From positions 62,001-126,000 of the forward strand of contig JANQNT010000002.1 of assembly GCA_028279445.1 (NCBI GenBank): DNA of 64,000 bases, written 5' to 3'. The notes under the pieces are model-generated. The model was not told the DNA's origin. It ran no database searches and saw nothing but the letters and a program-made list of their open reading frames with translations. Shown one piece after another: positions 36,374-44,666 of the stretch. Source of the stretch: Tepidamorphaceae bacterium. Its GTDB lineage: Bacteria > Pseudomonadota > Alphaproteobacteria > Rhizobiales > Tepidamorphaceae. Made by a program: the position numbers and the translations under genes. Within the stretch, counting starts at the first letter, position 1; every line of letters begins with the position of its first letter.

Positions 36374-37000
36374 CCAGACGGTCTCGTCCGCCGCACAGAC
36401 CTGCTTCAAACCGCCTTCCAGCGGGACGCTGGCAACCAGCGACAGCGTGTAGTGCGGCCCATAGATCTGCGCCAGCTCGGCGGCCTTGACCGAAAAGGGT
36501 GGTCCGTCCAGCAGCGTCTGGTCGTAGTCGAAGCTGATGAGAAGCTGTGGTGCCGAGCCGGTGATCGCCGCCACATGCGCGGCATAGGACCCACGCATCC
36601 CGGCCGGCAGCGCGACCAGGGCGGCCCGGTCATAGACCGCATCGACGGCACCGATCAGGTCCGCGGTCAGGTCGAAGATATCGCCAACGAAAATGTCGAT
36701 CCGTGGCGCCGCGTAGCGCAACAACCCGCCCGCTTCGGTGACCTGCGGTTCGACGCCCAGTTCGCCGAAAAGCTGATCGACCGCCAGCTTGCTCAACTCC
36801 ACCCCGACGATGCAGTGGCCGCGCGCCAGCAACCAGCCGATATCGCCTGACTTGCCGCACAGCGGCATGAAGATACGGCTGCCTTCCGGGAGCGACAGCA
36901 CGTCCAGGTGGGCCGCCAGCAGCGCGTTGCCGGCGCTCTGGTGAAAGCCGATCTCGTTGGCCTCCCAACGCTGATGCCAGAATCCTGCGTCCATCGTCAT
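36353..37000 (-). CDS. tpm: Thiopurine S-methyltransferase-like enzyme
   Basis: A 215-residue SAM-dependent methyltransferase of the TPMT family. FWHQRWEANEIGFHQSAGNALL opens the family pattern, and FMPLCGKSGDIGWLLARGHCIVGVELS is the SAM-binding glycine-rich loop; DAVYDRAALVALPAGMR and LLISFDYDQTLLDGPPFSV follow. In bacteria such enzymes methylate tellurite, selenite or thiols. ATG 37000, with GGAAGGG before it, is preferred to ATG 37081. It overlaps phnN by 21 bases at the 3' ends. Confidence 0.9.
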   Translation of the reverse strand: MTMDAGFWHQRWEANEIGFHQSAGNALLAAHLDVLSLPEGSRIFMPLCGKSGDIGWLLARGHCIVGVELSKLAVDQLFGELGVEPQVTEAGGLLRYAAPRIDIFVGDIFDLTADLIGAVDAVYDRAALVALPAGMRGSYAAHVAAITGSAPQLLISFDYDQTLLDGPPFSVKAAELAQIYGPHYTLSLVASVPLEGGLKQVCAADETVWLLTARG

Positions 37001-37052
37001 GTCCCTTCCAGCTTGTTGTGTCGCCGGCACGCCTGAACCATTGGTGCAGACC

Positions 37053-38522
37053 CTACAGCCTGGCGGCATGCTGGCCGGCACGGCGGCCGAAGACGACGCC
37101 GGATGTCAGGCCCGAACCGCCCGGATAGCCGCCGAAGAACACCCCGCCCACCATCTCGCCGCAGGCGTGCAGGCCCGCTATCGCCGTCTCGTCGTCACGC
37201 AGCACGCGGCCCATTTCATCGACCTTGACGCCGCCATAGGTGAAGGTGATGCCACCAGTCACCGGGTAGGCGCGGAAGGGCGGCGTGTCGATGCGCTGGG
37301 CCCAGTTTGTCTTGTCGAGGGCAAGGCCGCTGGTCGCCTTGCCGTCGAGAACGCTCGGATCGAACGCCGCCTCGTCATCGACCGCACCGTTGAACGCAGT
37401 CAGCGTGCGAAGTGCCGCATTGGCATCGGCACCTGCCAGCTTCGTCACCAACGCCTCCAGCGTATCGGCCTCGACGAAGTGGGCATCGTGGAAATGATAT
37501 TCCGCATAGAGCAGGTCGAGCACCTTGGCGTCGAACACCTGCCAGGCGAAATGGCCTGGCTGCTCGAGCACGGCGCGGCCATACTGGGCGTAGGTGTAGT
37601 TGCGGAAATTCACGCCCTCATCGACGAAGCGCTCGCCGTGCGCGTTCAGCATCACGCCGAGGAAGTAGCAGATCTTGCGATAGTTCTTGCGCTCGACCGG
37701 CGGCAGGTCGAGGTTGCCGAACTCCTTCATGTGCAGGTCCATCGGCGTGGCGTGGCAGCCGGTATAGCTGCCGTAGCGCGCCGCGCCCAGCGCCCAGGCG
37801 AAGCTCAGCCCGTCGCCGGTGTTGTGCGGTGTGCCGCGCACCCGTGCCGCCGACCAGTGCGGTCCGATGTGGTCTGAGCGCATCCGTTCATTGGCCTCGA
37901 AACCGCCGCAGGCGAGGATAACCGCGTCCGCGGCGATCTCCTCTTCGCCGACGCGCACCCCGGTGACCTGGCCGTTGTCGGTGATCAGGCCCGTGACGGC
38001 GGCGTCATAGCGGATCTCTCCGCCCAGTCTCTCGAAGGCGGCCAGCTCCATGTCGAACAGCCCGACGCCCTCGTTTGCCGCCGACAGCGTCAGACCGCCC
38101 CAGAAGACGTGCTTGCCGTTCCGCCGGAAGCTCTGACGGGCGTAGATCGGTTCGTAGGTGACGCCGTGGCCGGCAAGCCAGCGCACCGCATCATAGGACT
38201 CCGCGACGAGGGTTTCCTGCTCCGGCGACAGCGGATGTCCCTCGTTGAAGCCGAGCAGGTCGCTTGCGAACGTCTCGCGCGGATAGCTGCCGAACTCCGT
38301 ATTGGCGATGCGCGGGTCATCCGGATTGGCCAGCAGCGGCAGCAGGTCGCCGCAACCCTCGTAGCAAAAGCGCATGGCGCCTGCGGTGTACTTGGTGTTT
38401 CCCCCGGCCAGCTCCGGCCCGGCCTTCTCAAGCATGACGACGCGCGCGCCGGCGTCGGCCGCGGCGATGCCGGCGCACATGGCGGCATTTCCCGAACCGA
38501 CGACGACAATCCTCTTTGACAT
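37053..38522 (-). CDS. tcuA: FAD-dependent tricarballylate dehydrogenase-like protein (TcuA)
   Basis: A 489-residue flavoprotein of the fumarate reductase/succinate dehydrogenase-like family. The FAD-binding VVVGSGNAAMCAGIAAADAG motif is at the N-terminus; GGNTKYTAGAMRF, the YPVTGGITFTYGGVKVDEMGRV segment and GLHACGEMVGGVFFGGYPGGSGLTSGVVFGRRAG at the end match TcuA, which oxidises tricarballylate to cis-aconitate. The TcuB electron-transfer partner is not adjacent. AGGAG precedes the ATG. It is divergent from the GntR gene with a shared operator, so it is almost surely under that regulator. Other dicarboxylate or steroid-type substrates remain possible. Confidence 0.82.
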   Translation of the reverse strand: MSKRIVVVGSGNAAMCAGIAAADAGARVVMLEKAGPELAGGNTKYTAGAMRFCYEGCGDLLPLLANPDDPRIANTEFGSYPRETFASDLLGFNEGHPLSPEQETLVAESYDAVRWLAGHGVTYEPIYARQSFRRNGKHVFWGGLTLSAANEGVGLFDMELAAFERLGGEIRYDAAVTGLITDNGQVTGVRVGEEEIAADAVILACGGFEANERMRSDHIGPHWSAARVRGTPHNTGDGLSFAWALGAARYGSYTGCHATPMDLHMKEFGNLDLPPVERKNYRKICYFLGVMLNAHGERFVDEGVNFRNYTYAQYGRAVLEQPGHFAWQVFDAKVLDLLYAEYHFHDAHFVEADTLEALVTKLAGADANAALRTLTAFNGAVDDEAAFDPSVLDGKATSGLALDKTNWAQRIDTPPFRAYPVTGGITFTYGGVKVDEMGRVLRDDETAIAGLHACGEMVGGVFFGGYPGGSGLTSGVVFGRRAGQHAARL

Positions 38523-38543
38523 GGCTGATCTCCTGTTCTAAGT

Positions 38544-38565
38544 TTTGTATACAGTTGGATACAAA
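38544..38565. promoter_or_regulatory. GntR/FCD operator O1 between tcuA-like and gntR genes
   Basis: TTTGTAT (38544-38550) and ATACAAA (38559-38565) form a 7-8-7 dyad. Within it lie two head-to-tail versions of TTGTATACAA, which fits the FCD-subfamily GntR consensus TNGTNNNACNA. It occupies most of the 56-base gap between the two divergent start codons, so binding would block both promoters. A near-identical site lies at 41451-41472. Confidence 0.75.
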
Positions 38566-38578
38566 TCTGCAAGATGCG

Positions 38579-39232
38579 ATGATGGCAAAGGCACAGAGCA
38601 AGACCCAGCCGAGCGGCGAAGCCGCCTACACGGCGCTGATGGAATCCATCCGCAACGGTGTGTTCCGGCCCGGCGACCGGCTGCGCGAGGAAGATGTCGG
38701 GGAGCGGCTATCGCTGTCCCGCACACCAGTGCGCGAGGCACTGCGGCGGCTGGAGGCGGACGGGATCGTCGAACACCGGCCGCGCATCGGCGCTGTCATC
38801 CGCAAGCTCGAGCATGCCGAGGTGGTCGAGCTCTACGAGATGCGCATGGTGCTGGAGCGCACGGCCGCCGAAATGGCGGCCAAGCACGGCACCGAGGCGG
38901 AGTTCGATTCGCTCGACGACATCAACAACGAAATCGAGCAGGAGCGGGAGAACCCGGCCAAGGCCGCGGCAATCAACCAGGAGTTCCACCACGGACTGTA
39001 TCTGGCCTGTCGCAACCGCTTCCTGCTGGAGGCGGCACGCGCGCTCAACAATTCGCTGCTGCTGCTGGGACCCACCACCTACACCGATGCCGCACGCATC
39101 GAGGTGGTGGTACGCCAGCATCGCGATATCGTCGATGCACTTCGGCAGGCAGACGCGGAAGCCGCCGGAGCTGCCGCCGAGGCCCATCTCAAGACATCGC
39201 TGCGCCATCGGCTGCGGAACATGACCGCATGA
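38579..39232 (+). CDS. GntR-family (FCD) transcriptional regulator
   Basis: 217 residues: N-terminal winged helix-turn-helix (YTALMESIRNGVFRPGDRLREEDVGERLSLSRTPVREALRRLEADGIVEHRP) and an FCD ligand-binding domain rich in helices (VVELYEMRMVLERTAAEMAAKH; FHHGLYLACRNRFLLEAARALN). FCD regulators usually bind organic acids and act as repressors. ATG 38579 or 38582 both fit. Operator dyads at 38544 and 41451 point to auto-regulation plus control of the tcuA-like gene and of the dehydrogenase operon. The TGA overlaps the ATG of the membrane protein gene (ATGA). Confidence 0.9.
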   Translation: MMAKAQSKTQPSGEAAYTALMESIRNGVFRPGDRLREEDVGERLSLSRTPVREALRRLEADGIVEHRPRIGAVIRKLEHAEVVELYEMRMVLERTAAEMAAKHGTEAEFDSLDDINNEIEQERENPAKAAAINQEFHHGLYLACRNRFLLEAARALNNSLLLLGPTTYTDAARIEVVVRQHRDIVDALRQADAEAAGAAAEAHLKTSLRHRLRNMTA

Positions 39233-40257
39233 AGCCGATCGTCATCACCTTCGGTGTCGGACTGATTGGCGTTGCGGTGTTCAAGCTGCTGGCCTTGCCT
39301 TTGCCCTGGCTGCTGGGGCCGATCATCGCCTGCCTGATCGCAGCGCTTGCCGGCGTGCCCATGAGGGGTGTGCAGGTGCTGAACGACGGCATGCGCACGA
39401 TCCTGGGGGTGGCCGTCGGCGCAACGCTGACACCGGCTGTCCTGGCGACGTTCCCGGCCATGTGGCCGACATTGATGCTGGTGCCGGCGATGGTGGTGTG
39501 CATCGGCGCCATCGGCATCCCGTATTTCCTGCGGGTCTGGAAGTACGATTTTCCCACCGCCTATTACGCCGCCATGCCGGGCGGGCTGCAGGACATGCTG
39601 CTGTTCGGCGAACAGGCCGGCGGCAACGTGCGGTCCCTGTCGCTGATCCACGCAACCCGCGTCATGGTGATCGTCGTCACCCTGCCCTTCCTGTTGCAGG
39701 GCATCTGGGGCGCCGACCTCACCAACCCGCCGGGCGTGCCACTGACCACCGTGCCGATGCATGAACTTGCGCTGATGGTCGTGTGCGCCATCGTCGGCTG
39801 GCGCGGCGGACAACGCATCGGCCTGTTCGGTGCGTCCATTCTCGGGCCACTGATCGTCACGGCGGCGGTGACGCTGTCGGGTTTCCTGCACAACCGCCCG
39901 CCGGCGGAAGCCATCTGGGCGGCACAGTTCTTCATCGGCGTCACCATCGGCAGCAAGTATGCCGGCATCACGGCGCAGGAACTCAGGCGCGATCTCGCCG
40001 CCGGCTTCGGTTTCTGTCTGATCCTGATCGCCCTGACGGTCGTCTTCGTCGAGGCGATCTACGTCTCGGGGCTGGCGCCGGGGATGGAGGCTCTGCTCGC
40101 CTTCGCGCCCGGCGGACAGGCGGAACTGACGGTGCTGGCACTGATCGTCGGCGCGGATCTCGCCTTCGTCGTCGCCCATCATGTGCTGAGGATCATCGTG
40201 GTCATCCTCGGCGCGCCGGTCGCCGCGAAGGTTTTCAGCCCCAGGCTTCCGGATTGA
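39229..40257 (+). CDS. AbrB-family (duplicated domain) membrane protein
   Basis: A 342-residue inner-membrane protein with about ten hydrophobic helices and two related halves; the LPWLLGPIIACLIAAL block near residue 25 is echoed by IGLFGASILGPLIVTAAVTL near 200, the duplication of the AbrB membrane family (Pfam AbrB, not the DNA-binding AbrB). Members are often called regulators but look like transporters and accompany carboxylate catabolic genes. ATGA overlap with gntR implies co-expression. Its last 23 bases overlap the convergent dehydrogenase gene. Confidence 0.8.
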   Translation: MKPIVITFGVGLIGVAVFKLLALPLPWLLGPIIACLIAALAGVPMRGVQVLNDGMRTILGVAVGATLTPAVLATFPAMWPTLMLVPAMVVCIGAIGIPYFLRVWKYDFPTAYYAAMPGGLQDMLLFGEQAGGNVRSLSLIHATRVMVIVVTLPFLLQGIWGADLTNPPGVPLTTVPMHELALMVVCAIVGWRGGQRIGLFGASILGPLIVTAAVTLSGFLHNRPPAEAIWAAQFFIGVTIGSKYAGITAQELRRDLAAGFGFCLILIALTVVFVEAIYVSGLAPGMEALLAFAPGGQAELTVLALIVGADLAFVVAHHVLRIIVVILGAPVAAKVFSPRLPD

Positions 40258-41203
40258 TCATGTGGATCGGAGCGCCATCGGCGAAGGCGTTCACCTGTTC
40301 GAAAATGTCGCTGAACTGGAGGTCGAACTCGTCCTCGGTGACGTAGCCGATATGCGGCGTCGCCAGCACGTTGGCGCTGGCCAGCAGGGGATGCGCGGTG
40401 TCGCGCAGCGGCTCGGTGTCGAACACATCGATGGCTGCCTGGATGCGGCCACCGGCGATCTCCTCTTCAAGCGCCCCCGGCGCGATCAGCCCGGCGCGCG
40501 AGGTGTTGACCAGCAGCGACCGCGGCCGCATCGCCGCAAGATCGGCTGCCGTGACGATGCCACGCGTTTCGGGCTTCAGTCGTACGTGCAGGCTGACGAT
40601 GTCGGAGGTGGCGAAGAAGGCTTGCCGGCTTTCGGCGACAGTGGCGCCGTCGGCCTTGGCCCGGGCGCGACCCGCCTCGGAAGCCCACCATTGCACTGCC
40701 AAGCCGATGGCTTGCGCGTAGCCGGCGACCGCCTTGGCGATCCGTCCGTAGCCGTAAAGCCCGAGCGTGCGGCCGCGCAGGGTGCGCCCCACCCCCATCT
40801 GCCAGTCGCCGGTGCGCAGCGAGGCGGCCTGTTCGGGGATCTGGCGGTAACTTGAGAGGATAAGCGCAAGCGTCAGTTCGGCCGCCGCATAGGACGGCGT
40901 GCCGGCGTGCATGTTGGAACACAGCAGCACGCCGTTGCGCGTGCAGGCATCCACATCGATGTGCGGGTAGACGCTGCGCTGGGAGATCAGCTTCAGGTTT
41001 TCCAGCCGGTCCAGCAGGTCTGCGCCGATGCGCGTGCGCTCGCGAAACAGCACCAGCGCCTCCGCCGAGGCAACGCGCTCGGCCAGCCGCGCAGCGTCCG
41101 GCTCGTGATCGGTCCATACCGTCACATCATGGCCGTCCAGAAGCTCAAAGCAGGGAAGTGTCCGCAGCGTGTCGAACCAGTCGTCGAGGATATGGACCCT
41201 CAC
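40235..41203 (-). CDS. D-2-hydroxyacid dehydrogenase family protein
   Basis: A 322-residue NAD(P)-dependent dehydrogenase. The Rossmann motif GLYGYGRIAKAVAGYA lies near residues 148-163; the catalytic residues are Arg in NTSRAGL, Glu in FDTEPL and His in TPHIGYVTEDEF. It should reduce a 2-ketoacid or oxidise a D-2-hydroxyacid; the exact substrate is unknown. Translation starts at GTG, overlapping the TGA of the 77-residue gene before it (GTGA), so the two are coupled. The operator O2 lies ahead of this pair. Confidence 0.88.
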   Translation of the reverse strand: MRVHILDDWFDTLRTLPCFELLDGHDVTVWTDHEPDAARLAERVASAEALVLFRERTRIGADLLDRLENLKLISQRSVYPHIDVDACTRNGVLLCSNMHAGTPSYAAAELTLALILSSYRQIPEQAASLRTGDWQMGVGRTLRGRTLGLYGYGRIAKAVAGYAQAIGLAVQWWASEAGRARAKADGATVAESRQAFFATSDIVSLHVRLKPETRGIVTAADLAAMRPRSLLVNTSRAGLIAPGALEEEIAGGRIQAAIDVFDTEPLRDTAHPLLASANVLATPHIGYVTEDEFDLQFSDIFEQVNAFADGAPIHMINPEAWG

Positions 41204-41433
41204 CGGCTCTCCACTCCGGCATCGGGCTCGAGCTGGCGTGGGGTCGCGACGAAACGCGGCGCCTTGAGCGCCTGCAGCGCCTCCACGATCGCGCTGCGCA
41301 GTCCGATCAGGTGGGTGAACTGGGCGTCGCAGCCGGCGATCGGCGCGGGATAGCTGCTGATCTCGTCCTGGATCTGCTGGCGCGCGGCCTCAAGTTCCCG
41401 CGTGGCGCGGCGGACATTGTCCTCGTAGGGCAT
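41200..41433 (-). CDS. Small hypothetical protein coupled to the dehydrogenase
   Basis: A 77-residue acidic-to-neutral protein I do not recognise. It is predicted mostly helical (NVRRATRELEAARQQIQDEISSYP, then a single Cys, then THLIGLRSAIVEALQAL). GGAAGGAG lies eight bases before the ATG at 41433, a strong ribosome-binding site, and the stop overlaps the next start. With operator O2 just 18 bases upstream of the ATG, it is the first gene of a regulated two-gene operon. It might be a subunit or a small adaptor. Confidence 0.65.
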   Translation of the reverse strand: MPYEDNVRRATRELEAARQQIQDEISSYPAPIAGCDAQFTHLIGLRSAIVEALQALKAPRFVATPRQLEPDAGVESR

Positions 41434-41450
41434 CGGCAGCTCCTTCCATA

Positions 41451-41472
41451 TTTGTATCCGCTTGTATACAAA
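41451..41472. promoter_or_regulatory. GntR/FCD operator O2 ahead of small ORF-dehydrogenase operon
   Basis: TTTGTAT (41451-41457) and ATACAAA (41466-41472) make the same 7-8-7 dyad as O1, and include the perfect TTGTATACAA at 41463-41472. The 20-base core agrees at 17 of 20 positions with the reverse complement of the O1 core. It sits in the 52-base gap between the PrpF-like stop and the small gene start. Confidence 0.75.
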
Positions 41473-41485
41473 TTGGTCGCGAAGC

Positions 41486-42577
41486 TCAATCACCAGCCCA
41501 CGCGGTGTGCGGCACGAACACCTGACCCTGGGCCAGCTTCCTGGCGGTGCGCACCAGCCCGGCGGAGACAACGCAGAAGTCCTCCCCGTCCAGCGTGTAG
41601 TCCATCACCACGTCGAGCACGCCCATGGGGTGTTCCAGCCCGAGCTGCGCCGGCGAACCGGATGGGCCCTCAAGCAGTCCGTCCGCGACGGTGCCAGGGC
41701 ACAGCAGACACGCGCTGAGGCATTGCGACCCGGTCACGGCGAGGCTCGGGTGGCACTTCCACGGCATGAAGTAGCGGGTGAGGGCCGAACCGCCGTCATG
41801 GGCGCCCGCCAGCAGACCGAACTTGGGCGTCACCGACCTGGCCACATCCCCCAGCCCCATGGCCGCTCCCGCCTGCAGCCGGATCGCTTCCATGCGGGCG
41901 AAGAACGCCTCGTTTTCGTTGAGTTCGGCGATTGTCTCCCGCCCGGACAGTCCGAAGTCCGCCGCGCGCGCGATCACCATCGGCATCGCCACGTCCATGC
42001 AGGTCACTTCGATGCCGTCGAAGACATCGCGGCGCGCCCCTGTGGGAAACATGCTGCCCGTCGCGCCGCCGACCACATCCATGAACTGCAATTCGATCGC
42101 AGCCGCGGTTCCCGGAACACCGTCGATCGCCGCCTCGCCGTCATAGATAACCGATGTGCCGTCGGTACGGACCGTTGCCAGAACGCGAGCGCCTGTGTTC
42201 ACAGCCCGGATGCGCACCTGTGTCTCGCCGTACGATGGCGCGATCAGTCCCATCTCGATGGCCGCCGGCCCGACCCCGACCAGGATGTTGCCGCAAGTCG
42301 GCTTGAAGTCGACGAGGCGGTCCTCGACGCTGACCTGGGCAAAGAAATAGTCGACATCGGCCCAGTCGTCGTCGGAGGACGACAGCATGGCGACCTTGGT
42401 CGTCACCGCGTCACCGCCGCCGATGCCATCGATGTTGAGCGGATGACCTGAGCCGACCATGGCGATCAGGACCCTTGCCAGATCGTCGCGGTCTTCGGGT
42501 AGGTCGGCCCGGTTCATGTAGGGTCCGCGTGACGTTCCACCGCGCATGAAGACGAAGGGAATGCCCGTCTGCATCAT
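41486..42577 (-). CDS. PrpF-family isomerase (aconitate/oxalomesaconate type)
   Basis: A 363-residue PrpF-family protein. IPFVFMRGGTSRGPYMNRADLP at the start, FKPTCGNILVGVGPAAIEMGLI near residue 95 (with the conserved Cys of the proton-transfer pair) and the second-half Cys region in SLAVTGSQCLSACLLCPGTVADG are typical. Family members shift double bonds in tricarboxylates: 2-methylaconitate, trans-aconitate, or 4-oxalomesaconate (GalD). ATG 42577 overlaps the transporter TGA (ATGA), so it belongs to the tctC-tctAB-prpF operon. The TcuA-like gene nearby favours an aconitate-type substrate. Confidence 0.87.
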   Translation of the reverse strand: MMQTGIPFVFMRGGTSRGPYMNRADLPEDRDDLARVLIAMVGSGHPLNIDGIGGGDAVTTKVAMLSSSDDDWADVDYFFAQVSVEDRLVDFKPTCGNILVGVGPAAIEMGLIAPSYGETQVRIRAVNTGARVLATVRTDGTSVIYDGEAAIDGVPGTAAAIELQFMDVVGGATGSMFPTGARRDVFDGIEVTCMDVAMPMVIARAADFGLSGRETIAELNENEAFFARMEAIRLQAGAAMGLGDVARSVTPKFGLLAGAHDGGSALTRYFMPWKCHPSLAVTGSQCLSACLLCPGTVADGLLEGPSGSPAQLGLEHPMGVLDVVMDYTLDGEDFCVVSAGLVRTARKLAQGQVFVPHTAWAGD

Positions 42578-44601
42578 GTCAGCGGCCAGGGCAGATCGAC
42601 GAAGGACTGCAGCAGGCCGGGCGGGAAATCGCGGTTCAGCAGGCTGGCCATGAAGCACATGAATCCGATCCCGGCCGCGGTGTAGATCGCCGCGAAGGAC
42701 CAGCTTCTGCGGGCACGGAAACGGATGAAGGTCAGCAGGAACACCGACAGCGCCAGGATGAAGCCGACGAGCGCGGTGAGTACCAGCAATCCGACGAACC
42801 ACGCCAGCGTCGACCACAGGCCATAGACATTGTCGTCACCTTCGGAGAACTCACGGTCGGCGAACAGCGGATGGGTCGCCGGGCGCAGGAACATCTGCAC
42901 CAGCAGGATCAATGTGCCGACGATCGCGACGCCGGAGACGAACCGCGGGAAGACACGGTCGGCTGCGGCGAAGTCCGGGATCATCGACGCGTTGACGAAG
43001 GCGGTGACGAGATAGGCGAGCACGGCCAGCAGGAAGATCATCGGCGCCGTCTTGCGGCCCGACTGAACGGCGCCTTCGGCCATGATCGACTTGGCCTGCC
43101 GCAGGCCGATGACGACCGAGATGACGGTGATGACGATCAGCACGATGACGATCGGCGAGAAGATGTAGTCGATCCCGTCCTCGAAACTCCTGCGGAACCG
43201 CGAGCTGGCGATCTGCACCGCCTGGTTGGCGTAGGTCTCGGCCGGGTTGGACAGCACGAAGCCGATCAGGAAGGCCGGGCGCGACCAGTCGAACCGGCGC
43301 ATCAGGATGCCGAGCATGCCGATGGCGAACAGCGCCACCAGGTCCATCAGGTTCTGGCCCGACTGGAACGCGGCGAACGAGATGATCATGAACAGGAACG
43401 GCGCCAGCAGGCCGAAGGGGATCGTCGTCAGCCGCGCGATGCCACCAGAGGCAGCAATGCAGATCAGCGTGCCGGCCACATTGGCAAGCGCCAGCAGCCA
43501 GACGATCGCGTAGGTCACGTCGAGGTTGTTCTTCAGCATCGACGGCCCGACCTCGATCTGGCCGGAGCCCAGCAGTGCGATCGCGCCGATGAAGACAGCC
43601 ATGGAGCCGGAACCCGGAATGCCGAACAGCAGGGTGGGCACCAGCCCGCCGCCTTCCTTGGCGTTGTTGGAGCTTTCCGGGCCGATCACGCCGCGCACTT
43701 CGCCGCTGCCGAACTTCTCCTTGTTCTTCGTCGTCTGGACGGTGTGGCCGTAGGAAATCCAGTCGACCACCGAACCGCCGAGGCCGGGGATGACGCCGAC
43801 CACGACGCCGATGATCGAGCAGCGCGCGGACAGCCACTTGTTGGCGAACCAGTCGCGCACGCCCTTGAACCAGCCACCGCCGAGCACGGCGCGTTCGGCA
43901 ATGGCGCGATCCTGCCGCAGCAGCGCGACGATCTCCGGCACCGCGAAGATACCCAGGCCCACGATCACCAGTTTCAGCCCGTCGACGAGGTAGGGCATGT
44001 CGTAGGTCGCCATGCGCAACTCGCCGGCGCTGTCGCCCTCGCCGATGGTACCGATCATCATGCCAAGGCCCGCCGCGACGATGCCCTTCAGCGCGACCCG
44101 CCCGGCCAGGATACCGACCATGGACAGGCCGAACACGGTGATCATCAGCAGTTCGGGGGTGCGGAACTCCAGCACCACGGGCCGGGCCACGAGGATGAAG
44201 ATGGTCAGGAAGGCGGCGCCCACGAGGCCGCCGAAAAGCGACGAGGAGAAGGCCGCCGAAAGGGCGCGGGCCGCCTCGCCCTTCTTGGCCATCGGAAAGC
44301 CGTCCAGAACGGTCGCCTGCGAGGCGGAGGAGCCGGGTATGCCCATCAGCACAGAGGCGAAGGTGTCGGATGTCGGCACCACGGCGACCATGCCGATCAT
44401 CAGCGCCAGACCGAGCACCGGCTCCATGCCGAACATGAAGGGCAGCAGCAGCGACAGGCCGGCGATGCCTCCCAGGCCGGGGAAGACACCCACACACAGG
44501 CCCATCACGACACCCAGGACCAGATACCCCAGCACGACGGGCTGGAAGATCATGCCTGCGGCGTCGGCAAGCGCCGGCAGTGCGTCAATGAAGGAGTCCA
44601 C
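42574..44601 (-). CDS. Tripartite tricarboxylate transporter permease, TctA-TctB fusion
   Basis: 675 residues, where TctA is normally about 500. Residues 1-500 are TctA: GVFPGLGGIAGLSLLLPFMFGM, MGIPGSSASQATVLDGFPMAKKGEAARAL, VVGVIPGLGGSVVDWISYGHT and LFGIPGSGSMAVFIGAI (repeat of the two halves). The last 150 residues, beginning near KTAPMIFLLAVLAYLVTAF, add four or five helices and end MASLLNRDFPPGLLQ, the pattern of TctB. A fused large/small permease is therefore likely. It works with the periplasmic TctC encoded upstream, driven by ion gradient. Translation starts at GTG. Confidence 0.88.
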   Translation of the reverse strand: MDSFIDALPALADAAGMIFQPVVLGYLVLGVVMGLCVGVFPGLGGIAGLSLLLPFMFGMEPVLGLALMIGMVAVVPTSDTFASVLMGIPGSSASQATVLDGFPMAKKGEAARALSAAFSSSLFGGLVGAAFLTIFILVARPVVLEFRTPELLMITVFGLSMVGILAGRVALKGIVAAGLGMMIGTIGEGDSAGELRMATYDMPYLVDGLKLVIVGLGIFAVPEIVALLRQDRAIAERAVLGGGWFKGVRDWFANKWLSARCSIIGVVVGVIPGLGGSVVDWISYGHTVQTTKNKEKFGSGEVRGVIGPESSNNAKEGGGLVPTLLFGIPGSGSMAVFIGAIALLGSGQIEVGPSMLKNNLDVTYAIVWLLALANVAGTLICIAASGGIARLTTIPFGLLAPFLFMIISFAAFQSGQNLMDLVALFAIGMLGILMRRFDWSRPAFLIGFVLSNPAETYANQAVQIASSRFRRSFEDGIDYIFSPIVIVLIVITVISVVIGLRQAKSIMAEGAVQSGRKTAPMIFLLAVLAYLVTAFVNASMIPDFAAADRVFPRFVSGVAIVGTLILLVQMFLRPATHPLFADREFSEGDDNVYGLWSTLAWFVGLLVLTALVGFILALSVFLLTFIRFRARRSWSFAAIYTAAGIGFMCFMASLLNRDFPPGLLQSFVDLPWPLT

Positions 44602-44666
44602 GACGAAATGCTTTCCGAGGTTGGAAGGCCCCGGCCGTCAGATGACGGCCGGAGTCCCGTTATCGG

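Noticed and set aside
37053..41203. Assigning the flavoprotein, PrpF and dehydrogenase to gallate/protocatechuate meta-cleavage
   Set aside because: No ring-cleavage dioxygenase, hydratase or aldolase of that pathway is present; the tricarboxylate transporter and lyase fit a tricarboxylate better, though GalD activity of the PrpF protein is not excluded.
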